The notes below the pieces were generated by a model. The model was given only the letters and a program-made list of their open reading frames with translations, ran no database searches and was not told the DNA's origin. Source: Streptomyces sp. NBC_00663 (lineage in GTDB: Bacteria > Actinomycetota > Actinomycetes > Streptomycetales > Streptomycetaceae). From it: a DNA stretch of 64,000 bases. This document shows positions 8,636 to 16,177 of the stretch, piece by piece. The first letter of the stretch is position 1, and each line of letters opens with the position of its first letter. The stretch lies in the NCBI RefSeq assembly GCF_036226885.1, contig NZ_CP109027.1, positions 9,734,001-9,798,000 on the forward strand. Direction: 5' to 3'. Position numbers and translations under genes: made by a program.

Positions 8636-9033
8636 TTAGTCCGGTTCTCCGAACTTCGGCGCTTGCATCGGATGCGTCTCGGCTCGAATACGGTGCCATC
8701 GAACAGGGTGGCGCCACCGGCCAGCACGGTCGCGGGCGACATCAACGGCGAGACCTCCACCACCAGCTCGGGGTGAACCAGCGTGACGTTGAGGCGCTCG
8801 CGAGTGGCCCATCCTGCGGAGAACGTCCATCCCATCCACGGATGGTCACCGCCTGCCGGAGCCAGCAGGCTGGCGAGCGCGCTGCGGGCCGCGCCGGACA
8901 GCGTGGTGGTCCGCCCCGTGTACCGCGGCCGACCGTCCACGTCGAACCGGCCCAGAAGCAGACTCCGGGGAGCGGCCACAGAACCGGTGACCCCGCCGAC
9001 GAGCGCCTCACTGGTCTCGCGCACCACTGGTGG
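8636..9033 (-). pseudogene. ATP-dependent DNA ligase-like C-terminal remnant
   Basis: The segment LLLGRFDVDGRPRYTGRTTT, HPWMGWTFSAGWATRERLNV and TLVHPELVVEV matches the C-terminal OB-fold region of Streptomyces ATP-dependent DNA ligases. It continues after a frameshift near 8760 as AVDVARDRAGRWRHPVRWHR. The adenylation domain with the catalytic Lys is absent. The remnant is bounded by unrelated sequence at both ends. Confidence 0.65.
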
Positions 9034-9522
9034 AGTGTCGGTATTCGAAGGTTGCAGTATTCGCCCGGGTCGGCGGGGATGGCCATGAGGTCCAGGCGGA
9101 CAGAATCAGCGAACACCACCGCCCGGTGGGACCAGCGCCGCCGACCTGATCAGGCGACTGGGCTTCGACACCGTCGACGCCCGACCCAGCCGGTGCGCGG
9201 GACCGGCCGGAACTCGGCAGGGCGTCAGGCGAGCGCGCGGTCGGCGGTGAGCTTGCGGGGGGGGGGGGGGCGACGAGCAGGACTCCGCAGACGCCGTCCG
9301 GGCATCATGAGCCGCCCGATCCCGTTGCTGCGGCTGTGAGGAGTCGCTCTGCCGTCCGTTTCGGTCGGGCTCGCAGCGCGCCCTTCAGCGCCTGTGCCGT
9401 CCGGTGGGGGAGTCGGCGTCGAGCAGGGGGTCGTGGCGTCGGCCGGGTGTCAATTGGAGAAATCCTGGCGGCCTCGGGCTGCTCTTCCGAAAGCCACAGC
9501 CCGCGGATAGTGGTGCGGCGCG
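9034..9522. other. no recognisable gene; contains a 14-G homopolymer
   Basis: No convincing coding sequence was seen on either strand. The notable element is an uninterrupted run of 14 G at 9257-9270. It may be a leftover of a decayed gene; the minus strand reads a short GVLLVAPPP stretch there. Confidence 0.5.
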
Positions 9523-10122
9523 TCAGACGCCCTGCCCGGCGTCCAACAGGGCGAGGGCGTTGCTTATCCCCTGATTGAGGAGTTCATGAGCGAGTTGGCT
9601 GTCGGTCAAGGCGCGGGCAAGCTGCAGCGTCCCGGCCATCAGGCCGAGGAGGCTGAGCGCCTTAACGCGGGCGGAGGACGGGGCCTCGGGTGCCATGCGG
9701 GCGGCAATGCCGTCGACCAGGACCAGCACGCCGTCGGTGTACGCCTGCCTGGTTGCGTCGGTGCAGCGCCCGATCTCGTCAAGGAGAGCGGCGTTGGGGC
9801 AGCCGTCACCAAGGCTGTCGCGGTGCAGGGGCGACAGGTATGCGCGCACAATCTGCTCGAGTCCGGCTCGGCCCGGCGCAGCCTGCGCGACGACGCTCTC
9901 GGCCTGTACCTTCAACTGGTCGGCGATTGCCGTGGTGACGAGTTCGTCCTTGGATTCGAAGTGCGCGTAGAAGGCCCCATTGGTCAGCCCCGCGTCCTTC
10001 ATGAGCGTCGAGATACCGGAGGCGTCGATACCGTCTTGCTTGAACCGACGGCCCGCCGTCTCGATGATCCGCCGCCTCGTCTCCGACTTGTGCTCTTTTC
10101 CGTACCGCACCACAGCACACAC
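9523..10122 (-). CDS. TetR/AcrR family transcriptional regulator
   Basis: A 199-residue repressor-type protein. The DNA-binding domain reads TRRRIIETAGRRFKQDGIDA, SGISTLMKDAGLTNGAFYAH and FESKDELVTTAI. The C-terminal half (ACHIGDGCPNAALL-like region, here DSLGDGCPNAALLDEIGR) places it near the group with a TetR_C_7-like domain. Its upstream region has the near-palindrome ATTGCGAACGTAAT at 10178-10191. TTACGTTCG, the core of that site on the other strand, recurs upstream of the two SDR genes at 11230 and 12175. This suggests autoregulation and control of those genes (inference). Confidence 0.9.
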   Translation of the reverse strand: MCAVVRYGKEHKSETRRRIIETAGRRFKQDGIDASGISTLMKDAGLTNGAFYAHFESKDELVTTAIADQLKVQAESVVAQAAPGRAGLEQIVRAYLSPLHRDSLGDGCPNAALLDEIGRCTDATRQAYTDGVLVLVDGIAARMAPEAPSSARVKALSLLGLMAGTLQLARALTDSQLAHELLNQGISNALALLDAGQGV

Positions 10123-10177
10123 TCCTTCGTCGGCCGGAAGGACCGGCTGCCCGTCATCGATCTCGCCCGCCTATCAT

Positions 10178-10191
10178 ATTGCGAACGTAAT
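10178..10191. promoter_or_regulatory. operator-like near-palindrome upstream of TetR gene
   Basis: ATTGCG-AA-CGTAAT has 6-bp arms with one mismatch. It lies about 56 bp upstream of the TetR start at 10122. Its core CGAACGTAA is the complement of TTACGTTCG found before the downstream-regulated SDR genes. Confidence 0.5.
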
Positions 10192-10414
10192 CCAAAGCGT
10201 CGACAGCGGCGGCGGGCAACCTCTCGTCGCCTGTTTCCCTGTGTGGCACACCAGAGCTTCAGCTTTGAGCCGGTCACACCCCCCGCGACACTGCACTGCG
10301 CCAACGAGGCACCGTCACCGCCGCCTTGAGTGCCGTCGCGCTCGGCCCGACGGCGACCTGCCGCCGCTCAGCCCCTGAGGCGGGGTTCCCGTCGGCCGAC
10401 CGTCCCTCGCGTCC

Positions 10415-11230
10415 TCAGTTCGGCATCCGGTTGAACCTGCGGATGATCCGGTCGAAGATCCGGGCCGGAAGGACGCGGTGGAGCGCGCTGATGCTTGCGG
10501 CCGTCGAGCCGGCGGTGCGCCGCAGTTTCGGGTTCTTGTCGGTGGCCGCCGCGACGATCACCTTGGCCACGGTGGCGGGATCGTCGCCGCCGCTGGTGTT
10601 CTTCGCCAGCACCTCGTCGAAGGTGTGCCGTCCCGACGCATAAAGCGGCAACGGGGTGTCGCCCTGCACGCTGTGGTCCCCGAACGGCGTGTTGATCGGG
10701 CCGGGCTCGACGAGCAGGATCCGGACGCCGTGCTCGCGGACCTCGTGGTCGAGCGACCCTGAGTAGCCCTCGACCGCGTGCTTGGTCGAGGTGTAGATGG
10801 CCATGAACGGGCTGGGGACGAACCCGCTGAGGGAGGAGACGTTGATGACGCGTCCGCGCCGTTGGGCGCGCATGTGCGGCAGAACCGCCTTGGTCATCCG
10901 CATGATGCCGTAGACGTTGATGTCGAAGACGTCCTGCGTTCGTGCGACGGAGAACTCTTCGGCGGCGCCGTTGGCGCCGACGCCGGCATTGTTGACCAGG
11001 ACGTCGATGCGTCCGAACCGGTCCATCACCTGCTTGACCACGGAGGCGACCGATTCGTCGCTGGTCACGTCGAGGTCGAGGTAGGTCACCTCGGCGGGCG
11101 CGGTGACCCGCGCCGTGTTGCGAGCGGTTCCGATCACCTCGAATCCCGCCGCGGCGAAGGCGCGGGCCGTCTCCCTGCCGATCCCCGATGAGGCACCCGT
11201 CACGAGCACCACCGGTTGGGTTGTCGCCAT
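10415..11230 (-). CDS. short-chain dehydrogenase/reductase (tandem paralogue 1)
   Basis: A 271-residue classical SDR oxidoreductase. It has the cofactor motif TGASSGIG at residues 10-17, NNAG at about 86-89, and the catalytic Ser plus YTSTK (Tyr-x-x-x-Lys) in PFMAIYTSTKHAVEGYSGSL. The long C-terminal tail (GSTAASISALHRVLPARIFD) is typical of the membrane-peripheral SDR subgroup that acts on lipophilic substrates. ATG 11230 with GGGAG upstream is preferred to the GTG one codon earlier. It is strongly similar to the next gene, including shared upstream sequence, so the pair arose by tandem duplication. Confidence 0.9.
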   Translation of the reverse strand: MATTQPVVLVTGASSGIGRETARAFAAAGFEVIGTARNTARVTAPAEVTYLDLDVTSDESVASVVKQVMDRFGRIDVLVNNAGVGANGAAEEFSVARTQDVFDINVYGIMRMTKAVLPHMRAQRRGRVINVSSLSGFVPSPFMAIYTSTKHAVEGYSGSLDHEVREHGVRILLVEPGPINTPFGDHSVQGDTPLPLYASGRHTFDEVLAKNTSGGDDPATVAKVIVAAATDKNPKLRRTAGSTAASISALHRVLPARIFDRIIRRFNRMPN

Positions 11231-11267
11231 CACGGTCTCCCTTGGTTTTGAAATGCGCCCGAATTTT

Positions 11268-11280
11268 TTACATTCGTACG
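11268..11280. promoter_or_regulatory. TTACATTCGTACG operator-like box
   Basis: Located 38-50 bp upstream of the SDR start at 11230. It matches TTACGTTCGTACG upstream of the paralogous SDR at one mismatch. Likely a TetR-type operator overlapping the promoter (inference). Confidence 0.5.
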
Positions 11281-11359
11281 TCTATGTGGTGATCGTTGGC
11301 CGAGGGCAACTGGTCGCGTCCGGTGATTCGAGGCAGGGCCCGAGACCCGTCCCTTCGGC

Positions 11360-12175
11360 TCAGCCGGCAAGTTTGTTGGCCTTGCGGATCTGCCCGTCGA
11401 AGACCCCGGCGGGAAGGATGCGGTGCGCCGCGCTGAGAAGCCGGGCGCTCCGGCCGGCGGTGTACCGCGCCTTCGGCTTGGAGTCGGTGGCGGCCGCGAC
11501 GATCGCCTTCGCGACGGTGGTGGGGTCGTCGCCGCCCTCATTGACCGCCAGCGCCACCTGGTCGGCGATCCGCCGCTGCTCCGCGTAGAGGCGCATGGGC
11601 ATGTCGGGCTCGACGGTGTTCGCCTCGAACGAGGATTTGGTACCGCCCGGCTGGACGATAAGGGCCCGGACCCCGTGTTCGCGGATCTCGTGGTCCAGGG
11701 ACCCGGTGTACCCCTCGAGCGCGTGCTTGGACGCCGAGTAGGTGGCCATGTAGGGCGCGGGGAGGAACCCGAGGACGGACGAGATGTTGATGATGCGCCC
11801 GCTTCCCTGGGCACGCATGTGAGGGAGAACGGCCTTGGTCATGCGCATCACGCCGAAGACGTTGATGTTGAAGAGATGCTGGGCCTGCGCGAGAGAGTTT
11901 TCCTCGTCGGCGCCCGAGGAGCCGATGCCCGCGTTGTTGACCAGGACGTCGATCCGCCCGAACCGCGCGATCACCTGCTCGACCGCGGCAGTGACCGAAT
12001 CGTCGCTGCCTACGTCGAGGGCGAGGAACGTCACGCCGTCACGGCGGTCGGCTCCCGACGTCTTCCGGCTCGTTCCCACCGTCTCGAAACCTGCGGCGAC
12101 GAGCGCGAGGGCGGCCGCCTTTCCGATGCCGGTGGATGCACCTGTCACGAGTGCCACCGGCCGAGTTGCCGCCAT
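11360..12175 (-). CDS. short-chain dehydrogenase/reductase (tandem paralogue 2)
   Basis: A 271-residue classical SDR with TGASTGIG, NNAGIGSSG and the catalytic YSASK in APYMATYSASKHALEGYTGS. It starts at ATG 12175 after GGAGGAGC. It shares most of its sequence with the SDR at 10415-11230, including the C-terminal tail SARLLSAAHRILPAGVFDGQ. Both have the TTACRTTCGTACG box and a 22-bp identical segment further upstream (11311-11332 and 12255-12276). Substrate unknown. Confidence 0.9.
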   Translation of the reverse strand: MAATRPVALVTGASTGIGKAAALALVAAGFETVGTSRKTSGADRRDGVTFLALDVGSDDSVTAAVEQVIARFGRIDVLVNNAGIGSSGADEENSLAQAQHLFNINVFGVMRMTKAVLPHMRAQGSGRIINISSVLGFLPAPYMATYSASKHALEGYTGSLDHEIREHGVRALIVQPGGTKSSFEANTVEPDMPMRLYAEQRRIADQVALAVNEGGDDPTTVAKAIVAAATDSKPKARYTAGRSARLLSAAHRILPAGVFDGQIRKANKLAG

Positions 12176-12197
12176 CGCGAGCTCCTCCGGTTTAAAT

Positions 12198-12225
12198 TAC
12201 GATCGTATGCCTTACGTTCGTACGA
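12198..12225. promoter_or_regulatory. double operator-like site before SDR paralogue 2
   Basis: TACGATCGTA (a perfect 10-bp palindrome, 12198-12207) is followed by TTACGTTCGTACGA at 12212-12225. The second matches the boxes before paralogue 1 and the TetR gene at 10122. Confidence 0.5.
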
Positions 12226-12426
12226 CCATAGAGCGGTCGCCGGTCGATGGCAAGTGGTCGCGTCCGGTGATTCGAGAAGGATCCGGGAAACGTGGGGTGC
12301 AATACGGGAAAGGCCACGAGCAGACGACGAGCCGGAACCGAGGGCGTGACCCACCGTCGAGCCGACGACCGCATCAGCGGCCCGCTGAATCAGCTTCATT
12401 CGCGCAGGCCATCTGTGTCGTTCCGA

Positions 12427-12642
12427 CTCCAGCGCGGCCTGTTCCGCTCCAGCGGGCTGGACTGGACCGTGGTGTACCCGACCAGGCTGACCCACGGCCC
12501 CGCCAAGGGCAGCTACCGGGCGGACGACCGGCTGCCGATGAAGGGCAACCCGACGATCAGCCGTGCGGACGTGGCTGCCTTCATGCGCACGGCGGCACAG
12601 GGCGGCGAGTGGATCCACCGCACCGCCGTGATCTCCGACTGA
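12427..12642 (+). pseudogene. NAD(P)H-binding (NmrA-like) protein, C-terminal fragment
   Basis: The last 70 or so residues, LFRSSGLDWTVVYPTRLTHG through ISRADVAAFMRTAA to HRTAVISD, match the C-terminal part of NAD(P)H-binding atypical SDRs (NmrA/YwnB type). The N-terminal Rossmann domain with GATG is absent, and upstream sequence is unrelated. It is therefore a truncated remnant beside the TetR/tautomerase cluster. Confidence 0.65.
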
Positions 12643-12660
12643 GCCCCTGCCCCCGCCGAC

Positions 12661-12676
12661 TATGACAGTCGTTATA
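12661..12676. promoter_or_regulatory. operator copy 1 (inverted), TATGACAGTCGTTATA
   Basis: This is the exact reverse complement of the site at 12700-12715. Four copies of the motif flank the genes of this TetR cluster. Confidence 0.65.
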
Positions 12677-12699
12677 AGCGCGTGTACCCTGCCAGCATC

Positions 12700-12715
12700 T
12701 ATAACGACTGTCATA
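12700..12715. promoter_or_regulatory. operator copy 2, TATAACGACTGTCATA
   Basis: It abuts the AGGAGG ribosome site (12715-12720) of the tautomerase-family gene at 12726, so bound repressor would block expression. Together with copy 1 it forms an inverted pair 23 nt apart. Confidence 0.65.
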
Positions 12716-12725
12716 GGAGGATGTC

Positions 12726-13202
12726 GTGACGATCATTACCGTGAACGCCCCCAAGGGGCGCCTGGGCCTGGAGCAGCGCCGTGAGCTGGCCGAGACGCTG
12801 ACGGACGCGGTGCTGGTGCCCGAGGTGGGACAGTCGGCTCCGGCCGCCCGCGTCGGGTTCCAGGTGCACTTCGTCGAGCGTGAGCGGGACATGATGGCGA
12901 TCGGCGGACGGCTGCTTTCGGACGCCGGCCAGGAACTCGACGTGATGGTGGTCGACATCGCGGTCATGGACGCCGCCTGGCAGCCGGACGTACGAGCCCA
13001 GGTCATCGAGCGCGTCCTGGCCGCACTGGCGGCGGCCTGCGGACTGGAGAAGCCGTCACCGACGTGGTGGGTCAACTTCCGCGTGATCGACGAGGGCAGC
13101 TGGGGCTCGTCCGGGGGCGTGCTGTCCGTCCTCCCGCTCCTCGAGAGCGGGGTGTTCACGCAGGAGAGGGCCAAGGCCGTCCGCGCCGCGCTGGGCGCCT
13201 GA
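12726..13202 (+). CDS. tautomerase/MIF-fold family protein lacking Pro-1
   Basis: A 158-residue protein with the double beta-alpha-beta pattern of 4-oxalocrotonate-tautomerase relatives: MTIITVNAPKG, GLEQRRELAETLTDAVL, then LDVMVVDIAVMDAAWQPDVR and PSPTWWVNFRVIDEGSWGSS. Active tautomerases use Pro-1, exposed after Met removal. Here residue 2 is Thr, so Pro-1 chemistry is not expected unless Pro at another position substitutes. The GTG start at 12726 follows AGGAGG; the ATG at 12721 is closed after two codons by TGA. It lies directly behind two operators of the TetR at 13230 and is probably induced with the genes at 13944-15378. Confidence 0.7.
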   Translation: MTIITVNAPKGRLGLEQRRELAETLTDAVLVPEVGQSAPAARVGFQVHFVERERDMMAIGGRLLSDAGQELDVMVVDIAVMDAAWQPDVRAQVIERVLAALAAACGLEKPSPTWWVNFRVIDEGSWGSSGGVLSVLPLLESGVFTQERAKAVRAALGA

Positions 13203-13229
13203 ACCCCGAGGCGTCGAGCGCGGGCCGGC

Positions 13230-13820
13230 TCACTCCTTGATCGTGGCGAGGATCAGCGCCTGCAGTTGCTCCGCGGTGCGGTCGAGGGGCTCGATGCTGC
13301 GCTTGGCGCGGCACATGGCCACAGTCCCCTCAACGGCCGCGACGACGAGGGTGGCCAGCTGGGCCGCCTGCTCGCGCTCGGCGCCGTGCTCCCGCAGCGA
13401 GGCGGACAGCAGGCCCTCCCATGCGGTGAAGATGTCGGCGGCGGCCACCACGGCGGGAGGCGTCTCGTCCGTGGGCGGCTCCTCGATGGAGACGGCGAGG
13501 ACCGGGCAGCCCGCCCTGAAGTCACTGTCGACGACGATCTTGCGCCACAGGGCGAGGAACGCCCGCAGCCCGGCGACCGGTCCCGCCTCCAACTCCTTGC
13601 GCAGCCGGCGCGCGACCCACTCGCCGGTGTAGCGGACGGCCTCGGTGGCCAACTGCTGCTTGCCTTCAGGGAAGTAGTGGTACGTCGAGCCGAGCGGCGC
13701 CCTGGCGTGCTTGGCCATCTCGCGGATGCTCGTCGCGTTCAGACCGCGCCGACTGATCATGTCGGCCGCACCGGCCACGATCCGCTCACGCGCCGCCGGA
13801 CTGGACTTGGTCACGTACAT
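13230..13820 (-). CDS. TetR family regulator of the tautomerase/dehydrogenase cluster
   Basis: A 196-residue regulator: SPAARERIVAGAADMISRRG, LNATSIREMAKHARAPLGST then YHYFPEGKQQLATEAV, followed by a C-terminal domain like that of LmrA/YxaF regulators (DFRAGCPVLAVSIEEPP). I chose ATG 13820 (MYVTKSS), preceded by AGAAGGG, over a start six codons upstream. The operator TATAACGACCGTCATA lies 23-38 bp upstream. Four such operators border this gene and its two neighbours, so it probably represses itself and both flanking transcripts (inference). Confidence 0.9.
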   Translation of the reverse strand: MYVTKSSPAARERIVAGAADMISRRGLNATSIREMAKHARAPLGSTYHYFPEGKQQLATEAVRYTGEWVARRLRKELEAGPVAGLRAFLALWRKIVVDSDFRAGCPVLAVSIEEPPTDETPPAVVAAADIFTAWEGLLSASLREHGAEREQAAQLATLVVAAVEGTVAMCRAKRSIEPLDRTAEQLQALILATIKE

Positions 13821-13842
13821 GATCCCTTCTGACCCCACTGGA

Positions 13843-13858
13843 TATAACGACCGTCATA
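13843..13858. promoter_or_regulatory. operator copy 3, TATAACGACCGTCATA
   Basis: One mismatch from copies 2 and 4. It lies in the divergent promoter region, close to the TetR start. Confidence 0.65.
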
Positions 13859-13877
13859 GTCTAGCGTGACCGTCGGT

Positions 13878-13893
13878 TATAACGACTGTCATA
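13878..13893. promoter_or_regulatory. operator copy 4, TATAACGACTGTCATA
   Basis: Identical to copy 2. It lies 50-66 bp upstream of the tautomerase gene at 13944, on the side facing that transcript. Confidence 0.65.
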
Positions 13894-13943
13894 GACCTGT
13901 GTGGTCAAGCGAAGAGTCGAACGGAACGAAGAGAGGTACGCCC

Positions 13944-14375
13944 ATGCCGATGATCCGGCTCACGGTCCCTGCCGGTGCCCTGACCGAACAGGGCCGCCGA
14001 AGTGTCCAGCGCGATCTCGCCGCCGTACTGCTGCGCTGGGAGGGCGCATCCGACACGGCGTTCTTCCGCGCCCAGGCGTGGAGCTACCTCACCGAGCTGC
14101 CGGACGGCGCCCAGACCACCGCCGAGGACGACGCGCCGCGTTTCCTGGTGGAGGTCAACGTCCCGCAAGGCGCCCTGTCCGAGCGCCGCAAGGCGGGCCT
14201 GGTCGAGGAGGCGACGAAGACTGTCCTGGCCGCGGCGGACCTCGGCCTGGACGACGCCCTGCGGGTGTGGGTCCTGGTTCACGAACAGCCCGAGGGCACC
14301 TGGGGCGCGGGCGGCTCCGTCATCCGCTACGCCGACCTGGTGGCCCTGGCGAAGGGACAGCGCACCGATGCGTGA
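13944..14375 (+). CDS. tautomerase family protein with Pro-1
   Basis: A 143-residue protein starting MPMIRLTVPAGALTEQGRRS, with Pro at position 2, which becomes the catalytic Pro-1 of 4-oxalocrotonate-tautomerase/MIF-type enzymes after Met removal. A second half, RFLVEVNVPQGALSERRKAG, repeats the beta-alpha unit. The ATG at 13944 follows GAGAGG; an upstream GTG at 13866 would run through the operator. Its stop overlaps the start of the dehydrogenase at 14368 by 8 nt, indicating coupling. Confidence 0.8.
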   Translation: MPMIRLTVPAGALTEQGRRSVQRDLAAVLLRWEGASDTAFFRAQAWSYLTELPDGAQTTAEDDAPRFLVEVNVPQGALSERRKAGLVEEATKTVLAAADLGLDDALRVWVLVHEQPEGTWGAGGSVIRYADLVALAKGQRTDA

Positions 14376-15378
14376 ACTGACCTACGTCGCCAAGCGCACC
14401 GTCGAGTGGCGCGAGGCGCCCGACCCGAAACTCCAGGCCGACGGGGAGGCGATCGTCGCCCCGGTGGCCGCCACCTCCTGCGACGTGGACTCCTCCATCC
14501 TGGCCGGTCACGGCTTCATCGACCCGCCCTTCGCCCTCGGCCACGAGTGCGTCGCCCGGATCGTCGAGACCGGCGACGCCGTTACCGCCGTAGCCCCCGG
14601 TGACCTGGTCGTCGTCCCCTGGTCCATCAACTGCGGTACCTGCGACCGCTGCCGGGCCGGGCTGACCGCGCACTGCACCGCTGTCCCGTACATGGCGATG
14701 TACGGCGCACCGATCGGCGGTAGCTGGGGCGGGCTCTTCTCCGACCTGGTCCGCGTGCCCTACGCCGACGCCATGCTCGTCCCGCTACCGGCCGGCCTTG
14801 ACCCGGTGGCCATGGCCTCCGCCAGCGACAACTGGTCCCTGGCCTGGCGCCTGGTCGCCCCCCACCTCAAGGCTCGGCCCGGAGCACGCGTCCTGGTCGT
14901 CGCCCGCGGCAGCATCGGCCTGTACGTGTGCGACATCGCCCGCGCGCTCGGCGCCTCCGAAGTGCTCTACGTCGACCCCGACCCCGAACACCGCACCTTG
15001 GCCCGCGCGTTCGGAGCCGCTACCGCCGAGACCCTGGACCCGATGCCCCAGGGCTACGACATCGCCGTCGAGGCCACCGGGCGCGTCGACCAGCTCGCCC
15101 TGGCCGTCAAATCCCTCACTCCGGAAGGGATTTGTGAGTCGGCGGGCAACCACTTCCGTCCCGGCGAACTGCCACTGCTCGACATGTATCTCAACGGCGT
15201 CACCCTGCGCGTCGCCCGCGACAACGTCCGCGCCCACATCCCCGACGCCCTTCAACTCGCCGCCTCCGGCAAGGTCGCCCCCGAGAAAGTCGTCTCCCAC
15301 GTCATCGACTGGGAAGACCTGCCGACCGCGCTGCCGCAGAAGCACCTGAAGCCGGTCTTCGTCCGGGCCGATGACTGA
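14368..15378 (+). CDS. zinc-dependent alcohol dehydrogenase
   Basis: A 336-residue medium-chain dehydrogenase. The catalytic zinc region is CDVDSSILAGHGFIDPPFAL followed by GHECVARI. The structural zinc site is CGTCDRCRAGLTAHC. The Rossmann part is modified: ARVLVVARGSIGLYVCDIAR has ARGSIG in place of the usual GxGxxG, which may alter cofactor binding. The start ATG overlaps the end of the tautomerase gene. The stop overlaps the start of the thioesterase-like gene at 15371. The three form an operon under the TetR operators. Confidence 0.85.
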   Translation: MRELTYVAKRTVEWREAPDPKLQADGEAIVAPVAATSCDVDSSILAGHGFIDPPFALGHECVARIVETGDAVTAVAPGDLVVVPWSINCGTCDRCRAGLTAHCTAVPYMAMYGAPIGGSWGGLFSDLVRVPYADAMLVPLPAGLDPVAMASASDNWSLAWRLVAPHLKARPGARVLVVARGSIGLYVCDIARALGASEVLYVDPDPEHRTLARAFGAATAETLDPMPQGYDIAVEATGRVDQLALAVKSLTPEGICESAGNHFRPGELPLLDMYLNGVTLRVARDNVRAHIPDALQLAASGKVAPEKVVSHVIDWEDLPTALPQKHLKPVFVRADD

Positions 15379-15973
15379 CCGCACCCGGCCCGCACCCCAC
15401 CAGCCCACCGCACCGAGAAGCCTGATGCACACATCCTTCACTGACCCGACATCCACCGACTCCACGCAAGCGACAGACGAGGAAGGGGAGCTGGAACGCC
15501 AGAAGGCGGCCGTCAGCCGCCTCGGCCACGAGCTGCGCGTCCTGGTGGAAGCCACTGTCCGCACCGCCGCCTCCCCGGACACGCTCCACCGTGTGGCGGA
15601 CGGCGTCCGCCACGTCGCCGGCCAGCTGACGGGGCGACGGCGGTCACGAGCGGAGATCCCCGAGGTGGACGAGTTCCCCGCAGGAGCCCGGATGTACAGC
15701 CCTGTCACCGGGGCCGGGAGCCCGCTGGCCCCGCCCGTGCTGGTGACGCCCACCGCCGACGGCCTAATGGGTCACTGCACACTCGGCATCGCCCACGAAG
15801 GCCCGCCCCGCATGCCGCCGTCACTGGTTATGGGCGGCTGCTGCCAGGCGAGACTCATCTGCCGCCTGCCGCCTGCCGCCTGCCGCCTGCCGCCTGCCGC
15901 CTGCCGCCTGCCGCCTGCCGCCTGCCGCCTGCCGCCTGCCTCCGCTCGTGCCGTGGCCACGAGAGTCGCGTAG
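15371..15973 (+). pseudogene. PaaI-type thioesterase, truncated at a tandem repeat
   Basis: Residues 1-150 resemble the N-terminal half of a hotdog-fold acyl-CoA thioesterase: PEVDEFPAGARMYSPVTGAG, PTADGLMGHCTLGIAHEGPP then RMPPS. In the family the next residues are AHGG and the catalytic helix. Here the frame instead enters unrelated sequence and then a repeat-encoded tail of LPPAACR units. The start overlaps the dehydrogenase stop, so it was the third gene of that operon. It is almost certainly inactive as a thioesterase. Confidence 0.7.
15859..15935. repeat. 7-bp tandem repeat, 11 perfect copies of CTGCCGC
   Basis: CTGCCGC is repeated 11 times without error, followed by one imperfect copy (CTGCCTC). 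The unit is not a multiple of three, so each gain or loss of a copy would shift the frame downstream. It sits exactly at the join between the truncated thioesterase (plus strand) and a truncated membrane-protein gene (minus strand). Confidence 0.95.
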
Positions 15974-16174
15974 GGACCCGCGACCTCCGATGCCTCGATC
16001 TGAATCCATGCCTGGTGGAAGGCCATCCGGGCCTCCGCGAAGGTCTTCGCCCGGCGCTCCTTACGTACGGCCCGTTGATTGAGGGCGTACGTCAGGAAGG
16101 CGCCGAAGAACGATGAACGGGACGATCAGTGCGGCGGTCTGAGCCCAGGTCCAGCCGCCGTCCGTCGCCTGTGC
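15953..16174 (-). pseudogene. small membrane-protein fragment, frameshifted
   Basis: The minus strand reads ATDGGWTWAQTAALIVPFIV, a hydrophobic segment. After a one-base shift near 16100 it reads FFGAFLTYALNQRAVRKERR, AKTFAEARMAFHQAWIQIEA and SEVAGPYATLVATARAEAGG. The pattern is a membrane anchor with a charged cytoplasmic helix. Its C-terminus runs into the 7-bp repeat. I do not recognise a named family. Confidence 0.5.
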
Positions 16175-16177
16175 CGC

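Noticed and set aside
15859..15935. CRISPR array
   Set aside because: Seven-bp contiguous tandem units without spacers; no cas genes in the window.
15772..16026. Proline/Arg/Ala repeat proteins encoded on both strands at 15.8-16.0 kb
   Set aside because: The repeats come from the 7-bp DNA array, not from a protein repeat family.
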